DNA from: Alphaproteobacteria bacterium
GTDB taxonomy: Bacteria > Pseudomonadota > Alphaproteobacteria > Puniceispirillales > Puniceispirillaceae
Direction: 5' to 3'
Assembly (NCBI GenBank): GCA_022425565.1
Contig: JAKMFG010000331.1
Span: 1-8,793 of the forward strand
Length of the DNA: 8,793 nt
Shown: piece by piece, positions 1 to 5,247 of the stretch
Position numbering within the stretch: the stretch's first letter is position 1
How the letters are laid out: each line of letters opens with the position of its first letter
Program-made: the position numbers and the translations under genes
The notes under the pieces: generated by a model
Seen by the model: only the letters and a program-made list of their open reading frames with translations
Database searches by the model: none
Told to the model about the DNA's origin: nothing

Positions 1-36
1 CGCAATCACGCCGACGATTACTCCAGTTTGTTGCAT
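1..36 (-). CDS. 5' end of an unidentified gene running off the left edge
   Basis: Only twelve codons are visible, reading MQQTGVIVGVIA on the minus strand. The ATG at 36-34 is preceded by a good Shine-Dalgarno AAGGAG (complement of 44-49) seven bases upstream, which is the main reason to accept it. The residues after the first four are small and hydrophobic, as in a membrane segment or signal peptide, but this is too little to name a product. It is divergent from the glutamate dehydrogenase gene, so the 303 bases between them should hold promoters for both. Confidence 0.5.
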   Translation of the reverse strand, partial: MQQTGVIVGVIA

Positions 37-339
37 AGGATCACTCCTTGGATTTGCCATTCCGTTCCAGTGACGGCCATGGCGAGGTAAATTGAATTTG
101 GGAAGATTGATGTGCGCCACGCCGATGTGGCGCGGACGTTTTCAATGTTTCATCCCTTTGCGTTGCCAAGCAAACGCAGCGTGACGTTAATAACAATCAC
201 TCTGATATGCCAGTTGTTTTTACAGCTTGTTGTTTTTATGGAATGTGTCACTCATTCCTTGCATTGATGTCTTGTCCTGCTGTTTGCTGAACAGAGACCA
301 GGGCCGAAAGGCACCAATATTGTTTCTTGGGGGATACAG
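37..339. promoter_or_regulatory. Divergent intergenic region with two stem-loops
   Basis: No gene is seen here. Two inverted repeats stand out. GCGCCAC (114-120) and GTGGCGC (127-133) pair perfectly over 7 bases around a 6-base loop. TGCGTTGC (159-166) pairs with GCAA-A-CGCA (170-178) around the loop CAA with one bulged A. Neither is followed by a clear T-run, so they could be operators or leader structures as easily as terminators. The stretch from about 186 to 245 is AT-rich and is the likeliest place for the promoter of the downstream dehydrogenase gene, but I see no convincing -35/-10 pair. No regulator site is recognised. Confidence 0.4.
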
Positions 340-1761
340 ATGGCCGGAGACGAATTCCTTAAATCGATTGAATCGAATTTTCAAAACGCGGTGAGATGCC
401 TCAACGCAACCTATGAAGATGACCGGCTTGGTGAAGACCTTGCGACCAAGATCATGGTGGCGAACTCGACCTATGTGGTGAGGTTCGGCGTCAGGCTGCG
501 TGGCCAGCTCTTTACTTTCACCGGCTATCGGTCGGTACATTCCGAACATTTCGAACCGGTCAAGGGCGGCATCCGGTTTGCGCCGGACGTGAATCAGGCC
601 GAGGTTGAGGCGCTTGCCGCGCTGATGAGCTACAAATGCGCGCTTGTCGAGGTGCCCTTTGGCGGCGCCAAGGGTGGATTGATCATCGACCCGCGCGAGT
701 GGAGCGAGATGGAACTGGAGCGGATTACCCGCCGCTTTACCCAGGAATTGGCAAAGCGTGATCTTATCCACCCGTCCCAGAATGTCCCGGCACCCGATGT
801 AGGCACCGGTGAGCGCGAGATGGCCTGGATGGCGGATGAATACAGGCGCCTGCACCCGGCCGAGTTGAACGCCTGGGCCTGCGTCACCGGAAAACCGGTT
901 GGCAAAGGCGGTATTTCAGGCCGTACCGAGGCCACCGGACGCGGCGTCGAATATGCGCTGCGGGCCTTTTTCGATCACCCGCGCGACGTCGCCAAGACCG
1001 GACTGACCCCCGGTCTGAAGGGTAAGCGCGTCAACGTTCAGGGCCTTGGCAATGTCGGGTATCATGCGGCGCTGTTCCTTTCGACCGAGGATGGGGCGCT
1101 GATTACCCACGTGCTGGAGCGCGACGGGACGGTCGTCGATGAAACGGGGATCGACATCCGCGCGCTGCGGTCACACATCATGGAAAATGGCGGCGTCACG
1201 GGCTTTCCCGGCCATGTGGCTAGCGGCATGGAGATGCTGGAGGCCGATGCCGACATTCTGATCCCGGCGGCGATGGAACTCGTGATCACCGCGGACAACG
1301 CCCCGAATATCAAGACACCGCTGATCATCGAGGCCGCCAACGGCCCCGTCTCGGCGGAAGCTGACGCGATCCTCCGCGAACGCGGCGTTGTGATCATTCC
1401 CGATCTCTATGCCAATGCCGGCGGTGTGACGGTCAGCTATTTCGAATGGATCAAGAACCTCAGCCGGATCCGGTTCGGCCGCATGCAGCGGCGTGCCGAG
1501 GAGACACGCTTCGGCGCGCTGATTGAGGGGATCGAGAGCATGACAGGCAAGCCCTTCCCCGACGAACTGGCGCGGCGTGCAGTGGATGGCGGCACCGAAA
1601 TTGATCTCGTCAGATCGGGTCTTGAAGATACAATGCGCAACAGCTACCGCGTGATCAGCGATGTCTGGAACCGCGAGGAGGCTGCGCCCGACCTCAGGAC
1701 AGCAGCCATGATGGTAGCAGTGCAGCGGATCGCACAAAGCTACCAGTCACTGGGTATCTGA
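340..1761 (+). CDS. gdhA: Glu/Leu/Phe/Val dehydrogenase family, glutamate dehydrogenase
   Basis: Catalyses reversible oxidative deamination of L-glutamate to 2-oxoglutarate and ammonium with NAD(P), in the cytoplasm, linking carbon and nitrogen metabolism. The 473 residues are close to the usual length of the hexameric form. The N-terminal dimerisation/substrate domain shows KGGIRF (75-80), SYKCALVEVPFGGAKGG (97-113) with substrate-binding Lys99 and likely catalytic Lys111, and PAPDVGT (150-156) with the conserved Asp153. The Rossmann domain follows, with GLGNVG at 235-240 and IPAAMELVI further on. EAANGPV and LYANAGGVTVSYFEW complete the cofactor side. The ATG is supported by a G-rich Shine-Dalgarno (TTGGGGGA, 327-334). 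The truncated haemoglobin gene begins 71 bases downstream on the same strand. Glutamate rather than leucine or phenylalanine is the inferred substrate, from overall similarity. Cofactor preference cannot be told safely. Confidence 0.93.
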   Translation: MAGDEFLKSIESNFQNAVRCLNATYEDDRLGEDLATKIMVANSTYVVRFGVRLRGQLFTFTGYRSVHSEHFEPVKGGIRFAPDVNQAEVEALAALMSYKCALVEVPFGGAKGGLIIDPREWSEMELERITRRFTQELAKRDLIHPSQNVPAPDVGTGEREMAWMADEYRRLHPAELNAWACVTGKPVGKGGISGRTEATGRGVEYALRAFFDHPRDVAKTGLTPGLKGKRVNVQGLGNVGYHAALFLSTEDGALITHVLERDGTVVDETGIDIRALRSHIMENGGVTGFPGHVASGMEMLEADADILIPAAMELVITADNAPNIKTPLIIEAANGPVSAEADAILRERGVVIIPDLYANAGGVTVSYFEWIKNLSRIRFGRMQRRAEETRFGALIEGIESMTGKPFPDELARRAVDGGTEIDLVRSGLEDTMRNSYRVISDVWNREEAAPDLRTAAMMVAVQRIAQSYQSLGI

Positions 1762-1832
1762 TGCGATCATCTCTGGCACCAAAGGCTAAATTGACAACAT
1801 AGTCCATAGGGCTGGCAGCAGGAAAACAATCG

Positions 1833-2189
1833 ATGGCACCGACGCTCTACGTCAAATACGGAAGCCGCCTGACCTCGGGCATGGCGGAATGTTTCTATGA
1901 CCGTGTTCTTGCGGATCCGGACCTCGCACCCTTCTTCGAGGGGGTCGACGTCGAAAGGCTGCGCGAGCATCTCGCCGACTTCCTCACGGTGCTGACTGGC
2001 GGGCCGGATCTCTATAAGGGCCGTGACCTGCTGGAAGCGCATAGAGGGCTGAAAATTTCCGAGGCAGATTTCGACAGGCTGATGGTGCATGTCGCCGCCG
2101 CTGCCGAAGAGCTGGAAATCGAACCCGAAGATATCGCCACCATTGCCGGCGCGATCATCGGGCTGAAGGATCAGGTGATTACCGCCTGA
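1833..2189 (+). CDS. glbN: Group I truncated haemoglobin
   Basis: A 118-residue haem protein of the 2-over-2 globin fold. Family members bind O2 and NO, and some act as NO dioxygenases; the role here is inferred only from the family. The pattern FYDRVLADPDLAPFFEGVD (21-39) is the B helix and CD region, with the B10 tyrosine at Tyr22. GGPDLYKGRDLLEAHRGL (56-73) contains the proximal F8 histidine, His70, followed by the typical I..ADFDRLM helix. By alignment to memory of the mycobacterial protein, the distal E11 position, often glutamine, is Leu47 here, with His46 beside it, which would alter the distal pocket. Start: ATG with AGGA at 1820-1823. It may be cotranscribed with the dehydrogenase 71 bases upstream, since no terminator is seen between them. 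Its 3' end overlaps the convergent deacetylase-like gene by 19 bases. Confidence 0.85.
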   Translation: MAPTLYVKYGSRLTSGMAECFYDRVLADPDLAPFFEGVDVERLREHLADFLTVLTGGPDLYKGRDLLEAHRGLKISEADFDRLMVHVAAAAEELEIEPEDIATIAGAIIGLKDQVITA

Positions 2190-2192
2190 TCC
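2168..2192. terminator. Stem-loop across two convergent stop codons
   Basis: GGATCAGG (2168-2175) pairs perfectly with CCTGATCC (2185-2192) around a 9-base loop. The minus-strand deacetylase-like gene ends inside the left arm (stop 2173-2171) and the globin gene ends inside the right arm (stop 2187-2189). A structure at the meeting point of two convergent genes fits a bidirectional terminator, but neither side has a good T-run, so the termination role is inference. Confidence 0.45.
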
Positions 2193-3112
2193 ATCGATGC
2201 GGGCGCGCGCCCAAATTCAGCAAGCGCCGCATGGAAAACCAGTGAATGGCGGAAGGCGACCTCGTCAAGGTCGGTGCCATAGCCGCCGCCGATCACCGTC
2301 GCCACCGGGATGCCCCTGCCGCGATAATGCCGCAGGACTGCCGCATCACGCGCCCTGATACCGTCATAGCTGAGACCCAGCAGCCCCAGCCTGTCATCCG
2401 CGTGAACATCAACACCAGCGTCATAGAGCACAAGGTCAGGTTCCGGCACCAGATCTTCCAGCCGCGTCAGTGTTCTGGCGAGTATCTCCATATAGCCGGC
2501 ATCGTCGATATGGCGTTCGACCTCGACATCAAGGTCGCTGGTCGCCTTACGCGCCGGATAGTTCGCCTTGCAATGCACCGAGCAGGTAAAGATGTCAGGC
2601 CGGTCGGCAAGGATGCGCGCCGTCCCGTCGCCCTGATGAACATCACAATCGAGAATCAGGATGGATCGCGCCGCGCCCTCGCCAATAAGGCGGGTTGCGC
2701 TGTAGGCGAGATCGTTGAACACGCAATATCCCGCACCATAGGCGAAATGGGCATGGTGCGTGCCGCCCGCGGCATGGCAGGCAAGACCGAATTCAAGCGC
2801 CTGGCGCGCCGCCAGCAGCGTGCCGTTCACTGCAAGGAATGACCGGTTGGCAAGGACCTGGCTCCATTTCAGCCCAAGCGTGCGGATGGCGTCGGCATCG
2901 AGCGTGCCGTCGGCAATCGCATCGACATAGGCCTTGTCCTGCGTGCCCAGCAAATCGGCGCGGCTTGCCGGTTCCGGCTGCATGCGGGTGAATTGCCGGT
3001 CGATCCCATCTGCGGCAAGCCGGCTCATCAGCGCCGAAAATTTGGTTGCCGGAAACCGGTGCCCCTCGGGAAGCGGGATGTCGTAATCGGGATGGGTGAC
3101 AAGAGACAGCAT
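2171..3112 (-). CDS. Histone deacetylase-like amidohydrolase (HDAC superfamily)
   Basis: A zinc-dependent deacetylase-fold enzyme, 313 residues from the ATG at 3112-3110. Bacterial relatives include acetoin-utilisation-type proteins, acetylpolyamine amidohydrolases and lysine deacylases; which substrate is used here is unknown. Visible signatures in order: the early motif THPDY..P.P.GHRFP (6-21); the active-site histidine pair in GGTHHAHFAYGAGYCVFND (116-134); DCDVHQGDGT (155-164) with zinc ligands Asp157 and His159; the third ligand in ADDRLGLLG, probably Asp240; and IGGGY (274-278) with the catalytic Tyr278. The reading frame stays open upstream to 3346, but that extension overlaps the preceding gene and has no family-like residues, so the inner ATG is preferred although it has no clear Shine-Dalgarno. 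It lies 88 bases after the lytic transglycosylase gene on the same strand and could be cotranscribed with it. Confidence 0.88.
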   Translation of the reverse strand: MLSLVTHPDYDIPLPEGHRFPATKFSALMSRLAADGIDRQFTRMQPEPASRADLLGTQDKAYVDAIADGTLDADAIRTLGLKWSQVLANRSFLAVNGTLLAARQALEFGLACHAAGGTHHAHFAYGAGYCVFNDLAYSATRLIGEGAARSILILDCDVHQGDGTARILADRPDIFTCSVHCKANYPARKATSDLDVEVERHIDDAGYMEILARTLTRLEDLVPEPDLVLYDAGVDVHADDRLGLLGLSYDGIRARDAAVLRHYRGRGIPVATVIGGGYGTDLDEVAFRHSLVFHAALAEFGRAPASMDQAVIT

Positions 3113-3200
3113 CGGGCACACGGCGACAACGGGGACAATCGTATCAGCAGGATGTGGGGGCCGCAGATCCAAAGGGCAATGGCTGCGGCAATGCGATCGT

Positions 3201-4094
3201 TCAGCCGGACTGCCTTGCCAGAAGCTGGCGGAAATGCTCGACCCGGTCACGATGCGGGGCAAGATTCGGCTGCCGGGCAAGATCGTCGGACTTGCGGTCG
3301 GCCGCTGATGATGTCGGCACTTGAACGGCAGCACGGACAGGCGCAACGGGACGCATGGCAGGTCGTGGTTCCTGCACCGTCACCGGCCGTTCGATCAGGG
3401 CGAGTTCGGCATCATCCTGCACCGGCAATGGACTCTCGGCGGCCAGATCCGCAGCCTCTGGTCCGGGCAGTGCGGCAACCGTGGGCGCAGATGTGTCGTC
3501 ATCGGCAAGGAAGCGTTCCAGTTCGGCAAGCACGCGGCCGTGATAGGCCACATTCTTCGCCGGCTCAGAGGAATGGTAGTGCTTTACGGCGTCATCCCAG
3601 CTCTGGTGCGCCTCGTGAAGGTCAAGCAGAAACCCGGCGGCATAATCGGCATTCTGCACCGGATCCAGCATGTCGGACAGGTTATGGAACCCTTCCATAT
3701 GCCATTTCGTGTTTACCTGCATGCAGCCAACATCGACCGAATGGCCGGGCGCCGCAACGGCCGCCTCGAGGTGGCGCATGGCGGCCTCTCGGCTGTCGAA
3801 ATACAGCCCCTCACCGGCATCGTTCAGCGTCCACGCCCAGGGCATGAACTCGCCAGTGACTGTCTTCCGGCCAGCCTCGACGCGCGTGATGCTCTGCAAC
3901 AGGCCGCTCGGAATACTGTGCTGCGCCTCGGCGCGGCGCGCCTCGGACAGACATATATTCTCAAGCGAGCCAAGCGCCTTGCCGGCCTGTGCCTGTGCGT
4001 TGGCGGCAAACAGGCCTGTGCTCGCCAAACTCATAAGAATGGCGGCACACCAGGAGACCGGCCAGGAAACCGGATGATGTTTAAGGCTGATCAT
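3201..4094 (-). CDS. Secreted SLT-domain lytic transglycosylase-like protein
   Basis: A 297-residue exported protein expected to cleave the N-acetylmuramyl glycosidic bond of peptidoglycan in the periplasm. Residues 1-37 form a signal peptide: basic start, hydrophobic core CAAILMSLASTGLFA, and a likely cleavage after ANAQAQA. The SLT domain spans about 48-195. The probable catalytic Glu73 lies in SITRVEAGR, followed by PWAWTLN (85-91), VGCMQVN (122-128), and the YHSS element (173-176). From about 200 the chain becomes a Pro/Ala/Asp-rich tail of low complexity, typical of a linker or disordered end. The start at 4094-4092 is chosen because it opens directly onto the signal peptide; no Shine-Dalgarno is seen. 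Just upstream lie a decayed tRNA remnant and foreign recombinase sequence, so the native promoter may have been separated from the gene by insertions. Confidence 0.83.
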   Translation of the reverse strand: MISLKHHPVSWPVSWCAAILMSLASTGLFAANAQAQAGKALGSLENICLSEARRAEAQHSIPSGLLQSITRVEAGRKTVTGEFMPWAWTLNDAGEGLYFDSREAAMRHLEAAVAAPGHSVDVGCMQVNTKWHMEGFHNLSDMLDPVQNADYAAGFLLDLHEAHQSWDDAVKHYHSSEPAKNVAYHGRVLAELERFLADDDTSAPTVAALPGPEAADLAAESPLPVQDDAELALIERPVTVQEPRPAMRPVAPVRAAVQVPTSSAADRKSDDLARQPNLAPHRDRVEHFRQLLARQSG

Positions 4095-4114
4095 GCGCGG
4101 GTAGCAGCAAATTT

Positions 4115-4134
4115 CGTGCCACTGTCGAGGCACG
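4115..4134. other. Small stem-loop between tRNA remnant and transglycosylase gene
   Basis: CGTGCC (4115-4120) pairs with GGCACG (4129-4134) around an 8-base loop. On the minus strand it follows the 3' end of the tRNA-like remnant and is followed by AAATTTG. It may be the remains of the tRNA gene's terminator, or part of the leader of the transglycosylase gene. There is no strong T-run. Confidence 0.3.
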
Positions 4135-4142
4135 TGGAAGCA

Positions 4143-4210
4143 GGGCGACCCCGGGAGGGCTCGTCCCCAACCGGCTGGTTGAAAGCTAGCTGCGCTATCC
4201 GGTTGAGCCA
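4143..4210 (-). pseudogene. Decayed tRNA-Arg remnant (first copy)
   Basis: On the minus strand this stretch aligns along its whole length with the better preserved tRNA-Arg remnant at 6763-6832. It keeps the D-arm GGCTCAACCGGATAGCGC, a broken anticodon arm, GGTTGGGG, and the T-arm 3' strand CCTCC followed by CGGGGTCGCC. Compared with the second copy it has several substitutions, many of them transitions in the anticodon arm, and has lost two bases in the T loop, so it cannot fold as a working tRNA. The anticodon position now reads TTC rather than TCT. It directly abuts the recombinase remnant that follows, the same order as in the second copy. Confidence 0.7.
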
Positions 4211-4214
4211 CCAG

Positions 4215-4379
4215 CATGAGGCAATCCCACGCGTCTTCGAGCTTGTGCTGAACATACCCGAGGTGGCGATCATCTCAGGTCACAAAGACCCAAGGATGCT
4301 CTTCCGATAAACGCATCTGAGAGCATCCGACCTTGTGGACAAAATCGGCGCAACTGATAGCCTAAATACGCTGACATAG
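4215..4379 (+). pseudogene. 3' remnant of a tyrosine recombinase/integrase gene
   Basis: The frame from 4215 reads HEAIPRVFELVLNIPEV, then AIISGHKDPRMLFR, then a TAA stop at 4308-4310, then THLRASDLVDKIGATDSLNTLT and TAG. This matches the C-terminal ~45 residues of the intact integrase at 6905-7879. The TAA replaces the codon for the catalytic tyrosine (TAC in the intact gene), so the fragment would be dead even if joined to an N-terminus. The first ~280 codons are missing: the tRNA remnant runs straight into codon ~281, which implies a deletion of about 0.9 kb relative to the intact module. The tail after the stop is longer than in the intact copy, so it came from a related but not identical enzyme. 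Confidence 0.85.
4272..4309 (+). repeat. 38-base perfect direct repeat, copy 1 (partner 7802-7839)
   Basis: From ATCTCAGGTCACAAAG to CTCTTCCGATA the recombinase remnant is identical base for base to the intact integrase gene, whereas the 57 bases before it show 12 differences and the bases after it also differ. The segment encodes the conserved SGHKDPRMLFR block. The two copies are 3530 bases apart in direct orientation. Confidence 0.8.
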
Positions 4380-4392
4380 CAGGAGCGTTTAG

Positions 4393-4722
4393 ATGCCGGA
4401 GCCAAAGTTTACCAGCTTCACCACCGCTGACTTCATGAACGATGTCGATATGGACCTCTTCATCGACGCAGTTGAAAAAACCGCCCCTCTCTGGGTCAAG
4501 GAAATGAAGTCGCGTGGATTGTTGAAATTCAGCCTGAACAGAGTGTGGAACCAGGGTGAGGTCTTTCGGGTTGTGATGACCTATGAATACAAGGACAGGC
4601 AATCATTTGAAGCCAATAGAGCCTATTTGGATGACACTTTTGGAAAAAACCCGGACTTCCAGAAAATCGTACAAACAGCCAAATTCACAACGTCCCGCTG
4701 CCTTGTGGTGATGGAAGTCTGA
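4393..4722 (+). CDS. Small alpha/beta protein A, cargo-family paralogue
   Basis: A 109-residue protein that I cannot name. It is clearly paralogous to the proteins at 6376 and 7951. Shared positions include Asp13-Phe14, Glu28, Gly42, Asn53 in VWNQG, Glu65-Tyr66 and Asp68 in YEYKD, and SRCLVV near the end. The predicted order is beta (5-11), long helix (19-41), beta (43-53), beta (57-67), helix (69-84), beta (100-108). That is a ferredoxin-like fold of the kind seen in antibiotic-biosynthesis-monooxygenase-like and other dimeric alpha+beta barrel proteins; this fold assignment is inference, and no catalytic residue can be identified. No signal peptide or membrane segment is seen. The start is firm: AGGAG at 4381-4385 is seven bases before the ATG, and all three paralogues have exactly 12 residues before the Asp-Phe pair. 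It follows the recombinase remnant by 13 bases. Confidence 0.8.
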   Translation: MPEPKFTSFTTADFMNDVDMDLFIDAVEKTAPLWVKEMKSRGLLKFSLNRVWNQGEVFRVVMTYEYKDRQSFEANRAYLDDTFGKNPDFQKIVQTAKFTTSRCLVVMEV

Positions 4723-4835
4723 CAACTTTTTGGGACATCATCGAGGTGGCGATTACTGGCATCACCGGTCTCTGCGGAGTCATTGCCAAGGTGATCAAAG
4801 AACGAGCCCGCCAGGATAACTACCAACCAGGATAA
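4719..4835 (+). CDS. Possible tiny hydrophobic ORF between gene A and the repeat-protein gene
   Basis: A frame overlapping the stop of gene A reads LTTFWDIIEVAITGITG, continues with LCGVIAKVIKERARQDNYQPG, and ends at TAA 4833-4835. It has a hydrophobic segment of about 17 residues followed by a basic stretch, which looks like real coding sequence rather than noise. But it lacks an ATG: the options are CTG 4719 (rare) or GTG 4746, neither with a clear Shine-Dalgarno. It may be a truncated gene, a gene reached by reinitiation after gene A, or chance. Confidence 0.25.
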   Translation: MTTFWDIIEVAITGITGLCGVIAKVIKERARQDNYQPG

Positions 4836-4852
4836 TCAGGGGAGCGCAGATT

Positions 4853-5071
4853 ATGGGCAATTGGATACAAGCTCCAGATGGCACTTACGTCGGTGGTAGT
4901 GAATGGACCAAAGCGCCAGACGGCACTTACGTTGGTGGCAGCAGTTGGACCATGGCGCCAGACGGAACCTATGTTGGCGGGACCGAATGGACGCAAGCCC
5001 CAGATGGAACTTACGTGGGTGGTAGCAGCTGGGTAATGGCACCAGATGGCACTTACGTGGGAGTTGATTGA
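4853..5071 (+). CDS. Five-fold 14-residue tandem-repeat protein (W..APDGTYVGG)
   Basis: A 72-residue protein that consists of MGN followed by five copies of a 14-residue unit, consensus W-(T/I/V)-x-A-P-D-G-T-Y-V-G-G-(S/T)-(E/S), the last cut to 13 and ending in VGVD. The core APDGTYVG is invariant in all five copies. Units 1 and 3 end in E and units 2 and 4 in S, so there is also a two-unit period of 28 residues. The spacing of Trp, Pro-Asp-Gly turn and Tyr-Val suggests short beta hairpins stacking in a solenoid-like or propeller-like array; that is inference. No signal peptide or cysteine is present. AGGGGAG at 4838-4844 lies eight bases before the ATG, a strong start. It is downstream of gene A on the same strand and is followed by a strong terminator, so the two may form one transcript. 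I know no function for it. Confidence 0.72.
   Translation: MGNWIQAPDGTYVGGSEWTKAPDGTYVGGSSWTMAPDGTYVGGTEWTQAPDGTYVGGSSWVMAPDGTYVGVD
4862..5068 (+). repeat. 42-base tandem repeats, about five copies
   Basis: The DNA behind the repeat protein: five units of 42 bases (the last shorter), each containing a variant of CCAGATGGCACTTACGT. Third-codon positions vary between units (GGC/GGA, ACT/ACC, TAC/TAT, GTC/GTT/GTG) while the protein core stays fixed, which indicates that the amino acid sequence is under selection. Confidence 0.8.
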
Positions 5072-5097
5072 AACCACCGCCCGGCAAAGACGAAAAA

Positions 5098-5127
5098 AGA
5101 CCCACCGAAGTGGGTCTGAGTTTCTCT
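5098..5127 (+). terminator. Rho-independent terminator after the repeat-protein gene
   Basis: AGACCCAC (5098-5105) pairs perfectly with GTGGGTCT (5110-5117) around the tetraloop CGAA. It is preceded by a run of six A (5093-5098) and followed by GAGTTTCTCT. It sits 26 bases after the stop of the repeat-protein gene and would end the transcript from gene A onwards. The A-run on the left allows it to act in the other direction too. Confidence 0.75.
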
Positions 5128-5131
5128 AGGG

Positions 5132-5169
5132 AGGAATGAGCCAGTCATAAAAATGACGCTCGCTCCTTT
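5132..5169 (+). ncRNA. Long second stem-loop directly behind the terminator
   Basis: AGGAATGAGC (5132-5141) pairs with GCTCGCTCCT (5158-5167) with one mismatch and one G-T pair. After a two-base bulge (CA), GTCAT (5144-5148) pairs with ATGAC (5153-5157) around an AAAA loop. The result is a hairpin of about 14 pairs ending in TTTAT. It could be a second terminator, or a structured RNA in its own right. An AGGGAGGA-ATG sequence in the 5' arm opens only a four-codon frame, so it is probably not translated. Confidence 0.35.
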
Positions 5170-5202
5170 ATAGGCAGGAACCATGCCAGTTCACCCCTGA
5201 TC

Positions 5203-5247
5203 GGAATTCTATTGTTCGGCAGCATTCACGCTTGAATCATGACCAGG
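5203..5247 (+). repeat. Non-coding element shared by both modules, copy 1
   Basis: GAATTCTATTGTTC (5204-5217), GCAGC (5219-5223) and TTGAATCATGACCAGG (5232-5247) recur in the same order at 8584-8627, with 13 of 14 and 13 of 16 matches in the outer blocks and small indels between them. It lies after the small-protein gene and its follower in each module. Role unknown: a recombinase arm site, a transcript end, or an element boundary are all possible. Confidence 0.55.

Noticed and set aside
220..1737. Several minus-strand frames of 60 to 210 codons opposite the dehydrogenase gene
   Set aside because: They are mirror frames of a GC-rich gene with no domains, no ribosome sites and typical shadow composition.
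1792..1797. TTGACA before the globin gene as a -35 box
   Set aside because: No acceptable -10 sequence lies 16-18 bases downstream.
2201..2212. GGGCGCGCGCCC palindrome as a regulatory site
   Set aside because: It lies inside the coding end of the deacetylase-like gene in GC-rich codons, where such palindromes arise easily.
2246..2842. Plus-strand frame of 198 codons opposite the deacetylase-like gene
   Set aside because: Antisense shadow of a well-supported enzyme; no recognisable protein features.
3113..3346. N-terminal extension of the deacetylase-like frame to an ATG at 3346
   Set aside because: The extension overlaps the end of the transglycosylase gene on the same strand and shows no family-like residues; the family's N-terminal motif begins right after the ATG at 3112.
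4095..4217. N-terminal extension of the transglycosylase frame to 4217
   Set aside because: It would translate through the tRNA remnant and precede the signal peptide, which must be at the N-terminus.
3321..4310. Long plus-strand frame of 329 codons ending in recombinase-like residues
   Set aside because: Most of it is antisense to the transglycosylase gene; only the last ~31 codons are real recombinase sequence, reached by chance in the same frame after the junction.
4862..5068. CRISPR-like reading of the 42-base repeats
   Set aside because: The repeats abut without spacers and keep one reading frame with silent variation, so this is a coding tandem repeat.
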